Source: Bifidobacterium colobi
GTDB taxonomy: Bacteria > Actinomycetota > Actinomycetes > Actinomycetales > Bifidobacteriaceae
Assembly (NCBI RefSeq): GCF_018555455.1
Contig: NZ_JAFEJU010000001.1
Location: forward strand, 372,001-436,000
Length of the DNA: 64,000 nucleotides
Reading direction: 5' to 3'
Notes under the pieces: generated by a model
Told to the model about the DNA's origin: nothing
The model's input: only the letters and a program-made list of their open reading frames with translations
Database searches by the model: none
Shown here: piece after piece, positions 53,234-60,657 of the stretch
Numbering within the stretch: the first letter of the stretch is position 1
Layout: each line of letters opens with the position of its first letter
Program-made: the position numbers and the translations under genes

Positions 53234-53307
53234 AAAAAAGCCCCGCAACTTGCAGGGCCTTACCGATTGTGTCAGCTTGATTGGCCCTGCCTTCGTTGAC
53301 GGGGCTT
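53234..53307 (-). terminator. Leader terminator
   Basis: Nested stem on the - strand: AAGCCCCG...GCAGGGCC pairs with GGCCCTGC...CGGGGCTT, followed by a run of T. It sits before the transporter gene, so it is an attenuator rather than an operon end. Confidence 0.8.
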
Positions 53308-53323
53308 CTAGCATCATGCCGAA

Positions 53324-53392
53324 TTAGTCCGCCAGCGAAGACGGGCTAATAATTCGTGCGGATACAAACGCAGAAGCATTGAATCCAGTCAT
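53324..53392 (-). CDS. Leader peptide (22 residues)
   Basis: ATG at 53392 is seven bases after AAGGAGG. It reads MTGFNASAFV, then SARIISPSSLAD and stop, 22 codons. Tandem ATT ATT isoleucine codons follow a CGA arginine codon near the end. It is immediately followed by an intrinsic terminator, and its 3' codons can pair with the terminator arm. No other reading frame explains such a strong binding site here. Confidence 0.7.
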   Translation of the reverse strand: MTGFNASAFVSARIISPSSLAD

Positions 53393-53521
53393 CGCGTGGC
53401 CTCCTTTCGGTATTGAGCGGGTCCGTTTGACCCGAACTGGAAAGTCAAGATAGGTTCGCATTACCCGACAATCTAGCAAAGGTTCACATTGTGGACATGG
53501 CGAAAAGGGCGCGAGGTGCAG

Positions 53522-54580
53522 TTACCTCGTAGTTTCACCAGCCACGAAAGCCACTGGAATGACTGCTTCCGCTTCGTTGGCATCAGCAGTGTCAGCGCTG
53601 CCAGCGGCATCGGCTGACTGCGCGGTTTTACCGTCGGCTGCTTCATCGCTTGCGGCAATCTGCCGATCCATCTGTTCGGCGAGCGCGGCGGCGATAGCGG
53701 AGAAATCCTGACGAACGACAGTGAGCCGCTTGCCAGCCAGCTCGGCGGCCAATGTACCGTCGTAGGCGATGATCTGCAGCTCATTCGGCACTGCGATGCC
53801 TCGGCGTTCGGCTTCCTGCAATGCCACGGCAGCTACCACATCGGAGCCAACGATGGCATCAACATCAGGATATCGTTCAAAAATCGCGGCTGCAGTGGCT
53901 TCATGTGCCACCACATCGGTAACGGAACCGGCTTCCACATAATCGCAAGCGATGCCGGCATCGGCCAGCATCTGCTCAACGGTCAGGTGATAGCGCACAG
54001 TGGGGAAGGTAGTGCCTTGCTTGAACTGCGAGCGCGGACCGCCGACGAGTACCACATGCTTGGCGCCGGAGTCGATCAGCTGACGTGCGATCATACGGCC
54101 GCCGGCTTCATGATCGGATCGCACTGCGGGCACACCGTGGCCAAGGTTGCGGTCAAAAGCCACGATGGGTCGGTGGATGGAGGACCAGTAGTCGGGCTGA
54201 TGCTCGGTATGCGCGGCCATGATGATGCCGTCCATCATGTGCCGCTGCAGCATGTTCACGTATTCGCTCTCCCCGGTGGCGGCATCGGCGGTGGAGCACA
54301 GCAGTGTTTTGAGCCCGCGCCCAGCGAATTCGCGCTGCAGATGGGCGGTGAAGGCAGCAAAGAACGGGTGGATGATGGTGGGCACGATGACGCCGATGGT
54401 ATTGGTGCGATTGCGGTACAGGTTACGTGCCAGTTCGTTGGGAATGTAGTGGAGCTCGCGCATGGCCGCTTCGACTTTGGAGCGCATGTCGTCCGAGACA
54501 TAGCCGGTGTTGTTGACTACCAAAGACACCGTGCTGACGGATACTCCTGCTTCCTTGGCCACATCGCGCATGCCGACCAT
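53522..54580 (-). CDS. LacI-family regulator of the GPH transporters
   Basis: 352 residues; ATG 54580 (GGAGG 10 bases upstream). LacI helix-turn-helix (MRDVAKEAGVSVSTVSLVVNNTGYVSDDMRSKVEAAMREL) and sensor domain (IGVIVPTIIHPFFAAF ... VDAIVGSDVVAAVALQEAERRGI). Near the C-terminus a ~30-residue Ala/Ser/Asp/Glu-rich insert (from AASDEAADGKTAQSADA) separates the last helix from EAVIPVAFVAGETTR. It probably controls the two downstream-adjacent transporters through GAACCGGTTC sites. Confidence 0.9.
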   Translation of the reverse strand: MVGMRDVAKEAGVSVSTVSLVVNNTGYVSDDMRSKVEAAMRELHYIPNELARNLYRNRTNTIGVIVPTIIHPFFAAFTAHLQREFAGRGLKTLLCSTADAATGESEYVNMLQRHMMDGIIMAAHTEHQPDYWSSIHRPIVAFDRNLGHGVPAVRSDHEAGGRMIARQLIDSGAKHVVLVGGPRSQFKQGTTFPTVRYHLTVEQMLADAGIACDYVEAGSVTDVVAHEATAAAIFERYPDVDAIVGSDVVAAVALQEAERRGIAVPNELQIIAYDGTLAAELAGKRLTVVRQDFSAIAAALAEQMDRQIAASDEAADGKTAQSADAAGSADTADANEAEAVIPVAFVAGETTR

Positions 54581-54651
54581 TGTGTTTCGCCTCCATCGGT
54601 TTGTTCGCTACCCTGTTCGCGCGTTGCCGCGACTGCTTTGCGGCATTACGC

Positions 54652-54684
54652 GAACGGGGGCGTGCAACTGCTGCACACCCCCGC
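54652..54684. terminator. Terminator/attenuator between the GPH transporter 1 and the LacI gene
   Basis: GGGGGcGTGCA pairs with TGCACaCCCCC around a five-base loop, about 50 bases after the transporter stop on the - strand. Confidence 0.65.
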
Positions 54685-54710
54685 ATTATTCGCACTGGTG
54701 ACCAGTGTAC

Positions 54711-54720
54711 TCGAACCGGT
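54711..54720. promoter_or_regulatory. Half operator TCGAACCGGT
   Basis: Matches one half and the centre of the perfect TCGAACCGGTTCGA palindromes at 58265 and 58322. It is 130 bases upstream of the LacI start, consistent with autoregulation. Confidence 0.5.
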
Positions 54721-54734
54721 TTTATGTTCTGGAC

Positions 54735-56384
54735 TTATTCCTTGATTTCTTCAATTTTTTCGGCGCCGATCAGCGTCACGATGCCGGCGAGCAGCACCAT
54801 AACGATGCCGGCCGGGAACAGCAGGTAATAGCCGAACGAGTGCGCGAACGCGTTGACCAGAATGGCGCCAATGATTGCTGCGAGCGCAAGGCCGGCGGAG
54901 TTGGCGAGCGCGTACACGCCAAGATCATGGCCGGCGTTGCGCGGATCAGGCAGCGCATCCATCACCAGTTCCAAGCCAAGCGCATCGTAGATGCCGAACG
55001 CGAAGCCGGAGATCAACGCGAATAGGATCATGCCGTTTTCGCGCGCGGTACCAGTCGACCAGACGCCCAAGCCCCACGCCAATGCAAGACCGACCGCATA
55101 CGTCAGGCAAGCGGCGGCCACGATGGTGGCGGTTCGAATGCCGCGCGCCTCAATCGCCTCTGAGATGGGCGCTGCCGACCAAGAAGCAAGCGCGGCGCCG
55201 ATCAGAGTGGCTGCCGCCATCGCGCAGATGAGGAAGCCTGCGGGAATGGTCAGCGGCGCGGACGTGAACTGCACGGCTTTGCCGTATACCCAGAAGCGCA
55301 CAAGGTACCAGAGGAAAACGCTGGTCATGCCAACGCCGGTCATCATGCAAGCACGGGCGGCGAATACGCGAGCGAACGCCGGTGCCGACTTCGGCGGACG
55401 CAGCTGGTCGAGCACCTGACTGCTATCGAAGCGCTGACGCGGCAGCTCGGTGCTGGAAGGCTCGCGCGGCAGAACCAGTACCGATGCGATGCCGGAGACG
55501 GCAAACAGGATGGCTGTGTAGATGAACGGCGAGTACGAGGTGAACATCACGCCGAACGCACCAACGAAAACACCGAGCGCTTGGGCGAGCATCACACCAA
55601 TGCCATGCCAGCGTTCGATGCGCGGACGGAACTTATCCGGCACACGCTCGCTGATGGCGCTGGCGAGCGGCGCGGAGAGCATCGCATAGGCGAACTGCAT
55701 CAGCGCCCAGAAGAAGCACATGACCACAAGGCTGGTGTCTTGCCCCAGAATCAGCGTGATCAGTGCGCACAGCAGACCGCCGGCCACCATCCACGGAGTG
55801 CGGCGGCCGAACGGGGTGCGTGTGCGATCGGAGAGGGCCGAGACCAGTGGGGTCAGCAGCGCCGCAGCCACCACGCCGACAATGACCAGCACTGCCAGCG
55901 GCATGGCCAGCTCGGTGGCCACGGGGAATGGGCGACCGGTTACCGGGTTGATGGTGACTTGCAGTTCAGTGGTGTCGTAATGGAAGAGCCGCGCCACCGC
56001 ATTGGGCAGGGCCACGGCGTTCAAGGCCACCCAGGGCGCGCCTACCAGAATGGAGGCGGCGAAGAAGCCCCAGTTGAGGCGACTGACCTTGGCCGCGCTT
56101 GGCTTCTCGCCGTTGGCAGCCACCATCGGGTCGCGCATGTCGAGGTATGCGGAAGACAGATCCGGCGCGGGGGCGTCCACGCTGGCGGCTGCGGCCACTG
56201 CGGTGGCGGTGCTGGAGGCGGCGAGACGCACGGCTTGCGCTTCCGGTTGGTCGGCGGAGGCTTCTGGTGGGCGACGACGGTTTTTGATGGCCAATCGGGC
56301 TACCGCCGCTTTATCTTCGGGGCTCAACGCCTTGTCTAGGTCGGGGCGGTCATCGATGCCCGGGCGCACATATGGTTCCAGCAT
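54735..56384 (-). CDS. GPH-like/MFS sugar transporter 1
   Basis: 549 residues; AAAGAG precedes the ATG. An Ala-rich ~100-residue cytoplasmic N-terminus precedes about twelve helices. GPH/MFS features: ALSDRTRTPFGRRTPWMVAGG and SERVPDKFRPRIERWHG. Ends IGAEKIEEIKE. Probably a proton- or cation-coupled glycoside importer; substrate unknown. Confidence 0.85.
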   Translation of the reverse strand: MLEPYVRPGIDDRPDLDKALSPEDKAAVARLAIKNRRRPPEASADQPEAQAVRLAASSTATAVAAAASVDAPAPDLSSAYLDMRDPMVAANGEKPSAAKVSRLNWGFFAASILVGAPWVALNAVALPNAVARLFHYDTTELQVTINPVTGRPFPVATELAMPLAVLVIVGVVAAALLTPLVSALSDRTRTPFGRRTPWMVAGGLLCALITLILGQDTSLVVMCFFWALMQFAYAMLSAPLASAISERVPDKFRPRIERWHGIGVMLAQALGVFVGAFGVMFTSYSPFIYTAILFAVSGIASVLVLPREPSSTELPRQRFDSSQVLDQLRPPKSAPAFARVFAARACMMTGVGMTSVFLWYLVRFWVYGKAVQFTSAPLTIPAGFLICAMAAATLIGAALASWSAAPISEAIEARGIRTATIVAAACLTYAVGLALAWGLGVWSTGTARENGMILFALISGFAFGIYDALGLELVMDALPDPRNAGHDLGVYALANSAGLALAAIIGAILVNAFAHSFGYYLLFPAGIVMVLLAGIVTLIGAEKIEEIKE

Positions 56385-56751
56385 GGTTCGCTCTTTCTCT
56401 CATTCCCTCGTGCGATCCGCGGGTTGTGTATGTTGCTGCACAATCACACGCAGCCCGCGCACAACGCAAAACCGCCCGGGCGCACTGACTTCAGTACACT
56501 GCGGACGGTTCGCTTTCCATGTGTTTAGTGTACGCCGGACCTACCCCGGTGGGCAGTGCCCGGCTGGGCGCAAGCGGTAAGGCTCGACTGCGGCAGCGCG
56601 AGTCTCGCGGCTATCGCGACTTCGACTGCAGCGGCGCGAGTCTCTGGCGAACAATAACAATCGGCCCGCTTCTGATCCTTGTGGGATGAAGCGGGCCGAT
56701 TTTACTCAGGGAATTCTTCGAAAGAAGCGTTGTGCGCTAGCGGTTAGCCGA
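56385..56751. other. Gap between the two transporter genes
   Basis: 367 bases with several dyads: ACCGCCCG/CGGACGGT near 56470-56510 and a terminator at 56663-56705. Duplicated GCGCGAGTCTC blocks occur at 56597 and 56636. No gene seen. Confidence 0.5.
56663..56705. terminator. Terminator downstream of GPH transporter 2
   Basis: AATCGGCCCGCTT pairs perfectly with AAGCGGGCCGATT, with four T on the + strand; on the - strand it lies about 47 bases after the stop at 56752. Confidence 0.75.
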
Positions 56752-58098
56752 TCACTTGACGCCCTTGATGCGCATGATCAGGAAGGCTGCGATGAGCACC
56801 ACCACGATGCAGACCGGGAACACCAGGCCGTAGTTGCCGCCAGTGGCCATAACCACACCGGAGGTGAGCAGGGAGCCGAGCACGGTGGACAGGGTGTTGG
56901 CCATGTTGAGCACGCCCAGATCCTTGCCGGCTTCCTTCGGGTTCGGCAGGATGGAGACGTTCAGGGCCTGATCGATGGCGTTGTAGACGCCGTAGCCGAA
57001 GCCGGCGATGGCGGCGAACAGGTACATGCCCCATGCGTTGTGGAAGATCCACGGCATTGCGGCGCCGATGGCGAACAGCACGCTTGCGGCGGCGACCGGG
57101 ACCTTACGCATGCCGAGCTTGTCGGAGATCGGGCCAGAGACGAGGGCTGCAATCAGGGAGACGATCATGGTGATCACGGACATGGTGGCAATCACACCGG
57201 CAGCTGCGGTCTTGAGCTGTTCAGCGTTGTAGCCGGAGTCGGAGAAGGTGTAGTACTTGACCACGTATAGCAGGTAGCCGTTGATCATCTGGTAGCCGGC
57301 GACCATCATCATACGACCGAACAGTGCGTAGTAAAAGTTGCGGGCACCCTTGCCGTACGGCGGGATGAAGGCCATGAGCACCATCTTGAGGCTGATCGGC
57401 TCGCGCTCTTCGTCCAGGTTGGAGGGTTCGCGAGGCCAAATGCCAACCACAATGATGCCGACGAGGGCGAAGCCCAAAGCACCGATGGCGAAGCCGAGGT
57501 CAATGTTGCTGATGAGCAGGGAGCCGACCAGGGAGCCAGCGGTCTGGCCGAGCACGCCGCCAGCGCCCATGAAGGAGGAGACGGAACCACGGAACTTGTC
57601 CGGCACGCGGTCGGACAGGGTGGCGACGAACGGAGCGTTCATCCAGTTGTAGAACAGCTGCATGCCGCACCACAGCAGCAGGATGAGCGGCAGGGACTTG
57701 GTAACAAGCAGGCCGGCCACGCAGGCGCCGCACAGGATGCCGCCGCTGATGATCCACAGCGTGCGCTTGCCCCACTTGGAGCGGGTGAGGTCGGAGAAGG
57801 TGCCGAAGATGATGTTGGCGAACAGCGCCACCACGGAGCCCACGGAGTTGATGGTACCGATGAAGGCTTCACGCTGGCCGGGGGCGATCTGATCCACGAG
57901 CTGCGGCACGAGGATGGAGGAGAGCGACACCCAGACGATGCCGGTGATGATAAGGCTGATGGTGAAGCCGGCACCCAGACGGAATACGTCTAGGACGGAC
58001 GGACGACGGCCATAGCTGTCAAGCTCGTTGCTGTTGACTGCGGGGGCGGCTTCCGCTGCTGCGTTTGGCGCCGCTGCCGTTTCGATGGTGTTTTCCAT
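56752..58098 (-). CDS. GPH-like/MFS sugar transporter 2
   Basis: 448 residues from the ATG at 58098, preceded by GGGAAG. About twelve helices. Signatures FGTFSDLTRSKWGKRTLWIISGG and SDRVPDKFRGSVSSFMGAGG match the GPH family. It lacks the long N-terminal extension of transporter 1. Two perfect TCGAACCGGTTCGA operators lie 167-237 bases upstream. No glycosidase is adjacent, so the sugar is unknown. Confidence 0.87.
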   Translation of the reverse strand: MENTIETAAAPNAAAEAAPAVNSNELDSYGRRPSVLDVFRLGAGFTISLIITGIVWVSLSSILVPQLVDQIAPGQREAFIGTINSVGSVVALFANIIFGTFSDLTRSKWGKRTLWIISGGILCGACVAGLLVTKSLPLILLLWCGMQLFYNWMNAPFVATLSDRVPDKFRGSVSSFMGAGGVLGQTAGSLVGSLLISNIDLGFAIGALGFALVGIIVVGIWPREPSNLDEEREPISLKMVLMAFIPPYGKGARNFYYALFGRMMMVAGYQMINGYLLYVVKYYTFSDSGYNAEQLKTAAAGVIATMSVITMIVSLIAALVSGPISDKLGMRKVPVAAASVLFAIGAAMPWIFHNAWGMYLFAAIAGFGYGVYNAIDQALNVSILPNPKEAGKDLGVLNMANTLSTVLGSLLTSGVVMATGGNYGLVFPVCIVVVLIAAFLIMRIKGVK

Positions 58099-58264
58099 GG
58101 TTCTCTTCCCTGGCTTGGTGTTTGGGCTGGACTCTTCGATGACGTCTGTGGTTATGCGGATCGCGGAAGGCGGCAACCGGGATGCGGACTGCAGTGTTCT
58201 CGACTTCGGAAACCATCGATGTTCCCTAGGGGCAACTTCTGCGTTGACGCTTGTGTCGTCTGCT

Positions 58265-58278
58265 TCGAACCGGTTCGA
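58265..58278. promoter_or_regulatory. Operator TCGAACCGGTTCGA, copy 1
   Basis: Perfect 14-base palindrome with central CG, LacI type, upstream of GPH transporter 2. TATTAT at its edge on the - strand could be a -10 box. Confidence 0.75.
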
Positions 58279-58321
58279 TAATATCAAAAAGTCAATCGTT
58301 TGACCTAATTGATTCGGCGTG

Positions 58322-58335
58322 TCGAACCGGTTCGA
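58322..58335. promoter_or_regulatory. Operator TCGAACCGGTTCGA, copy 2
   Basis: Exact repeat of copy 1, 57 bases away, so a looping or cooperative arrangement is possible. Confidence 0.75.
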
Positions 58336-58427
58336 GATATCAGTGCATTTCACCACCGCACAAAGCCCATTATCCAAGCCCCGCGCCCGCGTACACGCAC
58401 CCACACACGCCGCACGCAGCACGACCC

Positions 58428-58618
58428 CACGCGCTGGATTCCGGCGAATCCGTCGTGGAACATATCGTGAAACACCCCTTACACGACGCAATCCCCGGAA
58501 TCCAGCGCGAGATGCACCCCACCATGCCGCTTTCCCCGAAATCCGTCGCGAACAGCATGTTTCACAGCACGTTCCACGACGCAATCCCCGGAATCCAACA
58601 ACAAGGGCACACGCAGGA
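58428..58618. repeat. Direct repeat R2, copy 1
   Basis: 191 bases, repeated at 60019-60209 without indels and with about five differences. Internal structure: CGCTGGATTCCGG (58432-58444) pairs with CCGGAATCCAGCG (58495-58507); TCGTGGAAC...GTGAAACA (58453-58474) faces TGTTTCAC...GTTCCACGA (58558-58579); and a 23-base direct repeat starting CACGACGCAATCCCCG occurs at 58482 and 58575. Not coding. Confidence 0.8.
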
Positions 58619-58659
58619 GCACGCCGTAGGATTCCTGCAATCTAGCGGAGCAGCATTAC

Positions 58660-59658
58660 TCAATACTCGTTGCAGATGAAGCCAGTAAACGGTGTTCGCT
58701 TGCCCTTATCAGGCTGCGGAACACCTGCAGCGAGCAGCCGCTGCTCCAACTGTCGCCGATTGCGTACATGCGACATCTGGAATCGCACCACGGGTATCCC
58801 CTGCATAGTAATAGCGGATTCTCGATCCTTCTCTCGCAACGTGACCGCAACCGAATCGGCGCCTCCCGTCATCGCGGGATTCTCATACTTCTCTCGACCA
58901 TCCAGCTCACCGATAATCAGCGACCCATCGTCCAAAGTCCAAGTGAAATCAACATAGATCGTGCTGCCATCAATCTGATTAATAAACTGCCTTTGACATT
59001 CTGGCTTGCTGAAGCCCAGCTCCAGAGCAACCGCATACGCTATAGCCTCACCACCATTGGTGCACATAGTGTCAACATGCTGCGCAACATATCTCGCGCG
59101 AGGCAATCCGCGCTTCCTTGTCATATCGGCACAATATGCCTGCAGAGTTTGCGCAGTGCTTCCGGTCATGCGCAAACCCATGGTGCAGATGGCCATAGCG
59201 GTGGAAAAATCAAGGGTCCGCGCACAGTCGAACATAGTTTGGAGGGGATGCGTAGTGCGAATGCCATTCACCATGACGCTCTCGACATCTGGCAGGTAAT
59301 GTGCAACGTACTGACCATGCCTGCCTGATTCCGAAGTCTTGCGAGCGACAACATGAATGTATCGCTGTTGGTAATAAGTAGATGTATACCCCAACGCAGC
59401 TGCAGCTGAAATGCCGCACACGGTTACGGTCGGATCTTTTGCGCAAGCGGTTCGTAAGATATATGAGATTCGTTCGGAGAACGATAGGTTTCCCCATATG
59501 GCAGTGCGAACATAAAAGCGCGGGAAAGGCATGACCAATCCGCCAGTCTGGACTCTCCTCTGCAGCAGGTGATAATCATTCGGCACAAGCGGCCAGGCAC
59601 ACATGCGGTTCTGCTCGGCCCAAGCAAGAATGCGTTCAATTCGTGGATGCGTGTTCAT
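58660..59658 (-). CDS. AbiEi-like N-terminus fused to DUF559/PD-(D/E)XK-like domain, loner
   Basis: About 332 residues from the ATG at 59658 (MNTHPRIERILAWAEQN). The first ~180 residues resemble AbiEi-type antitoxin/regulator proteins (VTVCGISAAAALGY, HPLQTMFDCAR). The C-terminal part has a nuclease-fold outline: YVDFTWTLDDGSLIIGELDGREKY ... LREKDRESAITMQGIPVVRFQM, with Asp/Glu-x-Lys-like spacing. No partner AbiEii toxin lies nearby. No ribosome binding site precedes the start. It is bracketed by repeats R2. Role unknown. Confidence 0.7.
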   Translation of the reverse strand: MNTHPRIERILAWAEQNRMCAWPLVPNDYHLLQRRVQTGGLVMPFPRFYVRTAIWGNLSFSERISYILRTACAKDPTVTVCGISAAAALGYTSTYYQQRYIHVVARKTSESGRHGQYVAHYLPDVESVMVNGIRTTHPLQTMFDCARTLDFSTAMAICTMGLRMTGSTAQTLQAYCADMTRKRGLPRARYVAQHVDTMCTNGGEAIAYAVALELGFSKPECQRQFINQIDGSTIYVDFTWTLDDGSLIIGELDGREKYENPAMTGGADSVAVTLREKDRESAITMQGIPVVRFQMSHVRNRRQLEQRLLAAGVPQPDKGKRTPFTGFICNEY

Positions 59659-59704
59659 GGGGAGAGGATAACAACTTGCGGCTGTGGACCAAGGGAAAAA
59701 CGAC

Positions 59705-59852
59705 CTATGTGGTTCGAGCTTATAGTTTTGTGCGGAACCGGAAACATGTGACATGTTTTTGTCCGTAAATGTGATGAATTACGCGGCTGACATCAATCAA
59801 GTTATCCACATTGGGCAACTCATGGCATGTTATGCACAACAAATGTGGACAA
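59705..59852. promoter_or_regulatory. Composite TTATCCACA element, copy C
   Basis: Same parts as copies A and B in the same order (TATGTGGTTC-agct, TTATCCACA, TGTGGACAA) but with about 70 extra bases between the first two parts. TATAAG on the - strand could be a -10 box for the AbiEi-like gene. Confidence 0.5.
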
Positions 59853-60018
59853 GTCATTAGCAACGGCAATTCATCAGAGGAAGATTCGCGCGAAGCGGGA
59901 CAATCTCATGCGCGATAGGTACAAACGTTCTACTGCCACGCCCACCTACCAACTTCCGGCGAATCCAACATCCCATGCATCCACGTACACGGGGCACGCG
60001 CGGCACACAGAACACCCT

Positions 60019-60209
60019 CACGCGCTGGATTCCGGCGAATCTGTCGTGGAACATATCGTGAAACACCCCTTACACGACGCAATCCCCGGAATCCAGCGCG
60101 AGATGCACCCCGCCATGCCGCTTTCCCCGAAATCCGTCGCAAACAGCATGTTTCACAGCACGTTCCACGACACAATCCCCGGAATCCAGCAACAAGGGCA
60201 CACGCAGGG
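60019..60209. repeat. Direct repeat R2, copy 2
   Basis: Same 191 bases as 58428-58618 at a constant offset of 1591. The two copies bracket the AbiEi-like gene and its promoter. Confidence 0.8.
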
Positions 60210-60285
60210 GGCACGAGGCTGCGGGCGGCAGCGAGCAGCGGCAGACAGACGGCAGCAGGACCCGCGGCTCACACCGAGGGAAAAA

Positions 60286-60657
60286 TCAGTGGCAAGCGCC
60301 GCCGACAATCCACCCCAGCGTCACACAGATGATCGGCACCACAATCGTGGCAACCAAATAGAACACAGCCGTGCCGAAATGACGGTTGCGGAACAACGAC
60401 ACCATTTCGTTAATCGCCGTGGAAAACGTGGAGAAGCCACCAAGGAAACCGGTCACAAACAACAGATACGTGGATTCCGGCACCACTTGCTGCGCATAAG
60501 CGGCAGCGGCCAAACCGGCGCAGAACGTGGCAATCACGTTGATGACGAATGTGGAAAGCGGGAACAGTCGCTTCCACGTCTGCTGAATCGACGTGTTCAG
60601 CACAAAGCGCGCAGTGGCACCCAGTCCACCGCACAGGCTCACCAGCAGGAAAATCAT
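60286..60657 (-). CDS. crcB: Fluoride channel FluC/CrcB, subunit 1
   Basis: 123 residues. Its ATG overlaps the stop of the second crcB gene (TGATG). Family motifs: GGLGATARFVLN, FVINVIATFCAG and GFLGGFSTFSTAINE. Exports fluoride. Pairs of crcB genes usually make a heterodimer with opposite topology. Confidence 0.93.
   Translation of the reverse strand: MIFLLVSLCGGLGATARFVLNTSIQQTWKRLFPLSTFVINVIATFCAGLAAAAYAQQVVPESTYLLFVTGFLGGFSTFSTAINEMVSLFRNRHFGTAVFYLVATIVVPIICVTLGWIVGGACH

Larger units (their letters stand above)
53060..53521 (-). promoter_or_regulatory. Leader of the MHS transporter: attenuator-type region
   Basis: On the - strand: SD AAAGGAGG, leader peptide (53392-53324), then a terminator at 53307-53234, then ~175 bases to the transporter start. 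A leader segment (53336-53346, GCCCGTCTTCG on the - strand) can pair with CGAAGGCAGGGC (53284-53295), overlapping the terminator 5' arm. TGTTTCACA occurs twice at 53121 and 53133. Confidence 0.65.
59659..60285. other. Gap upstream of the AbiEi-like gene
   Basis: About 627 bases. It contains element C (59705-59852: TATGTGGTTCGAGCTTATAG, TTATCCACA at 59800-59808, TGTGGACAA), and R2 copy 2 at 60019-60209. Otherwise no gene. On the - strand GTTATCC lies just upstream of the 59658 start. Confidence 0.55.

Noticed and set aside
51545-53299. 584-codon frame on the + strand
   Set aside because: Antisense to the MHS transporter and its leader; composition is His/Glu/Gln-rich shadow sequence.
58099-60285. 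Frames of ~90-140 codons inside repeat R2
   Set aside because: They are Arg/Cys/Pro-rich, differ between strands and follow the palindromes; no start signals. Treated as non-coding repeat.
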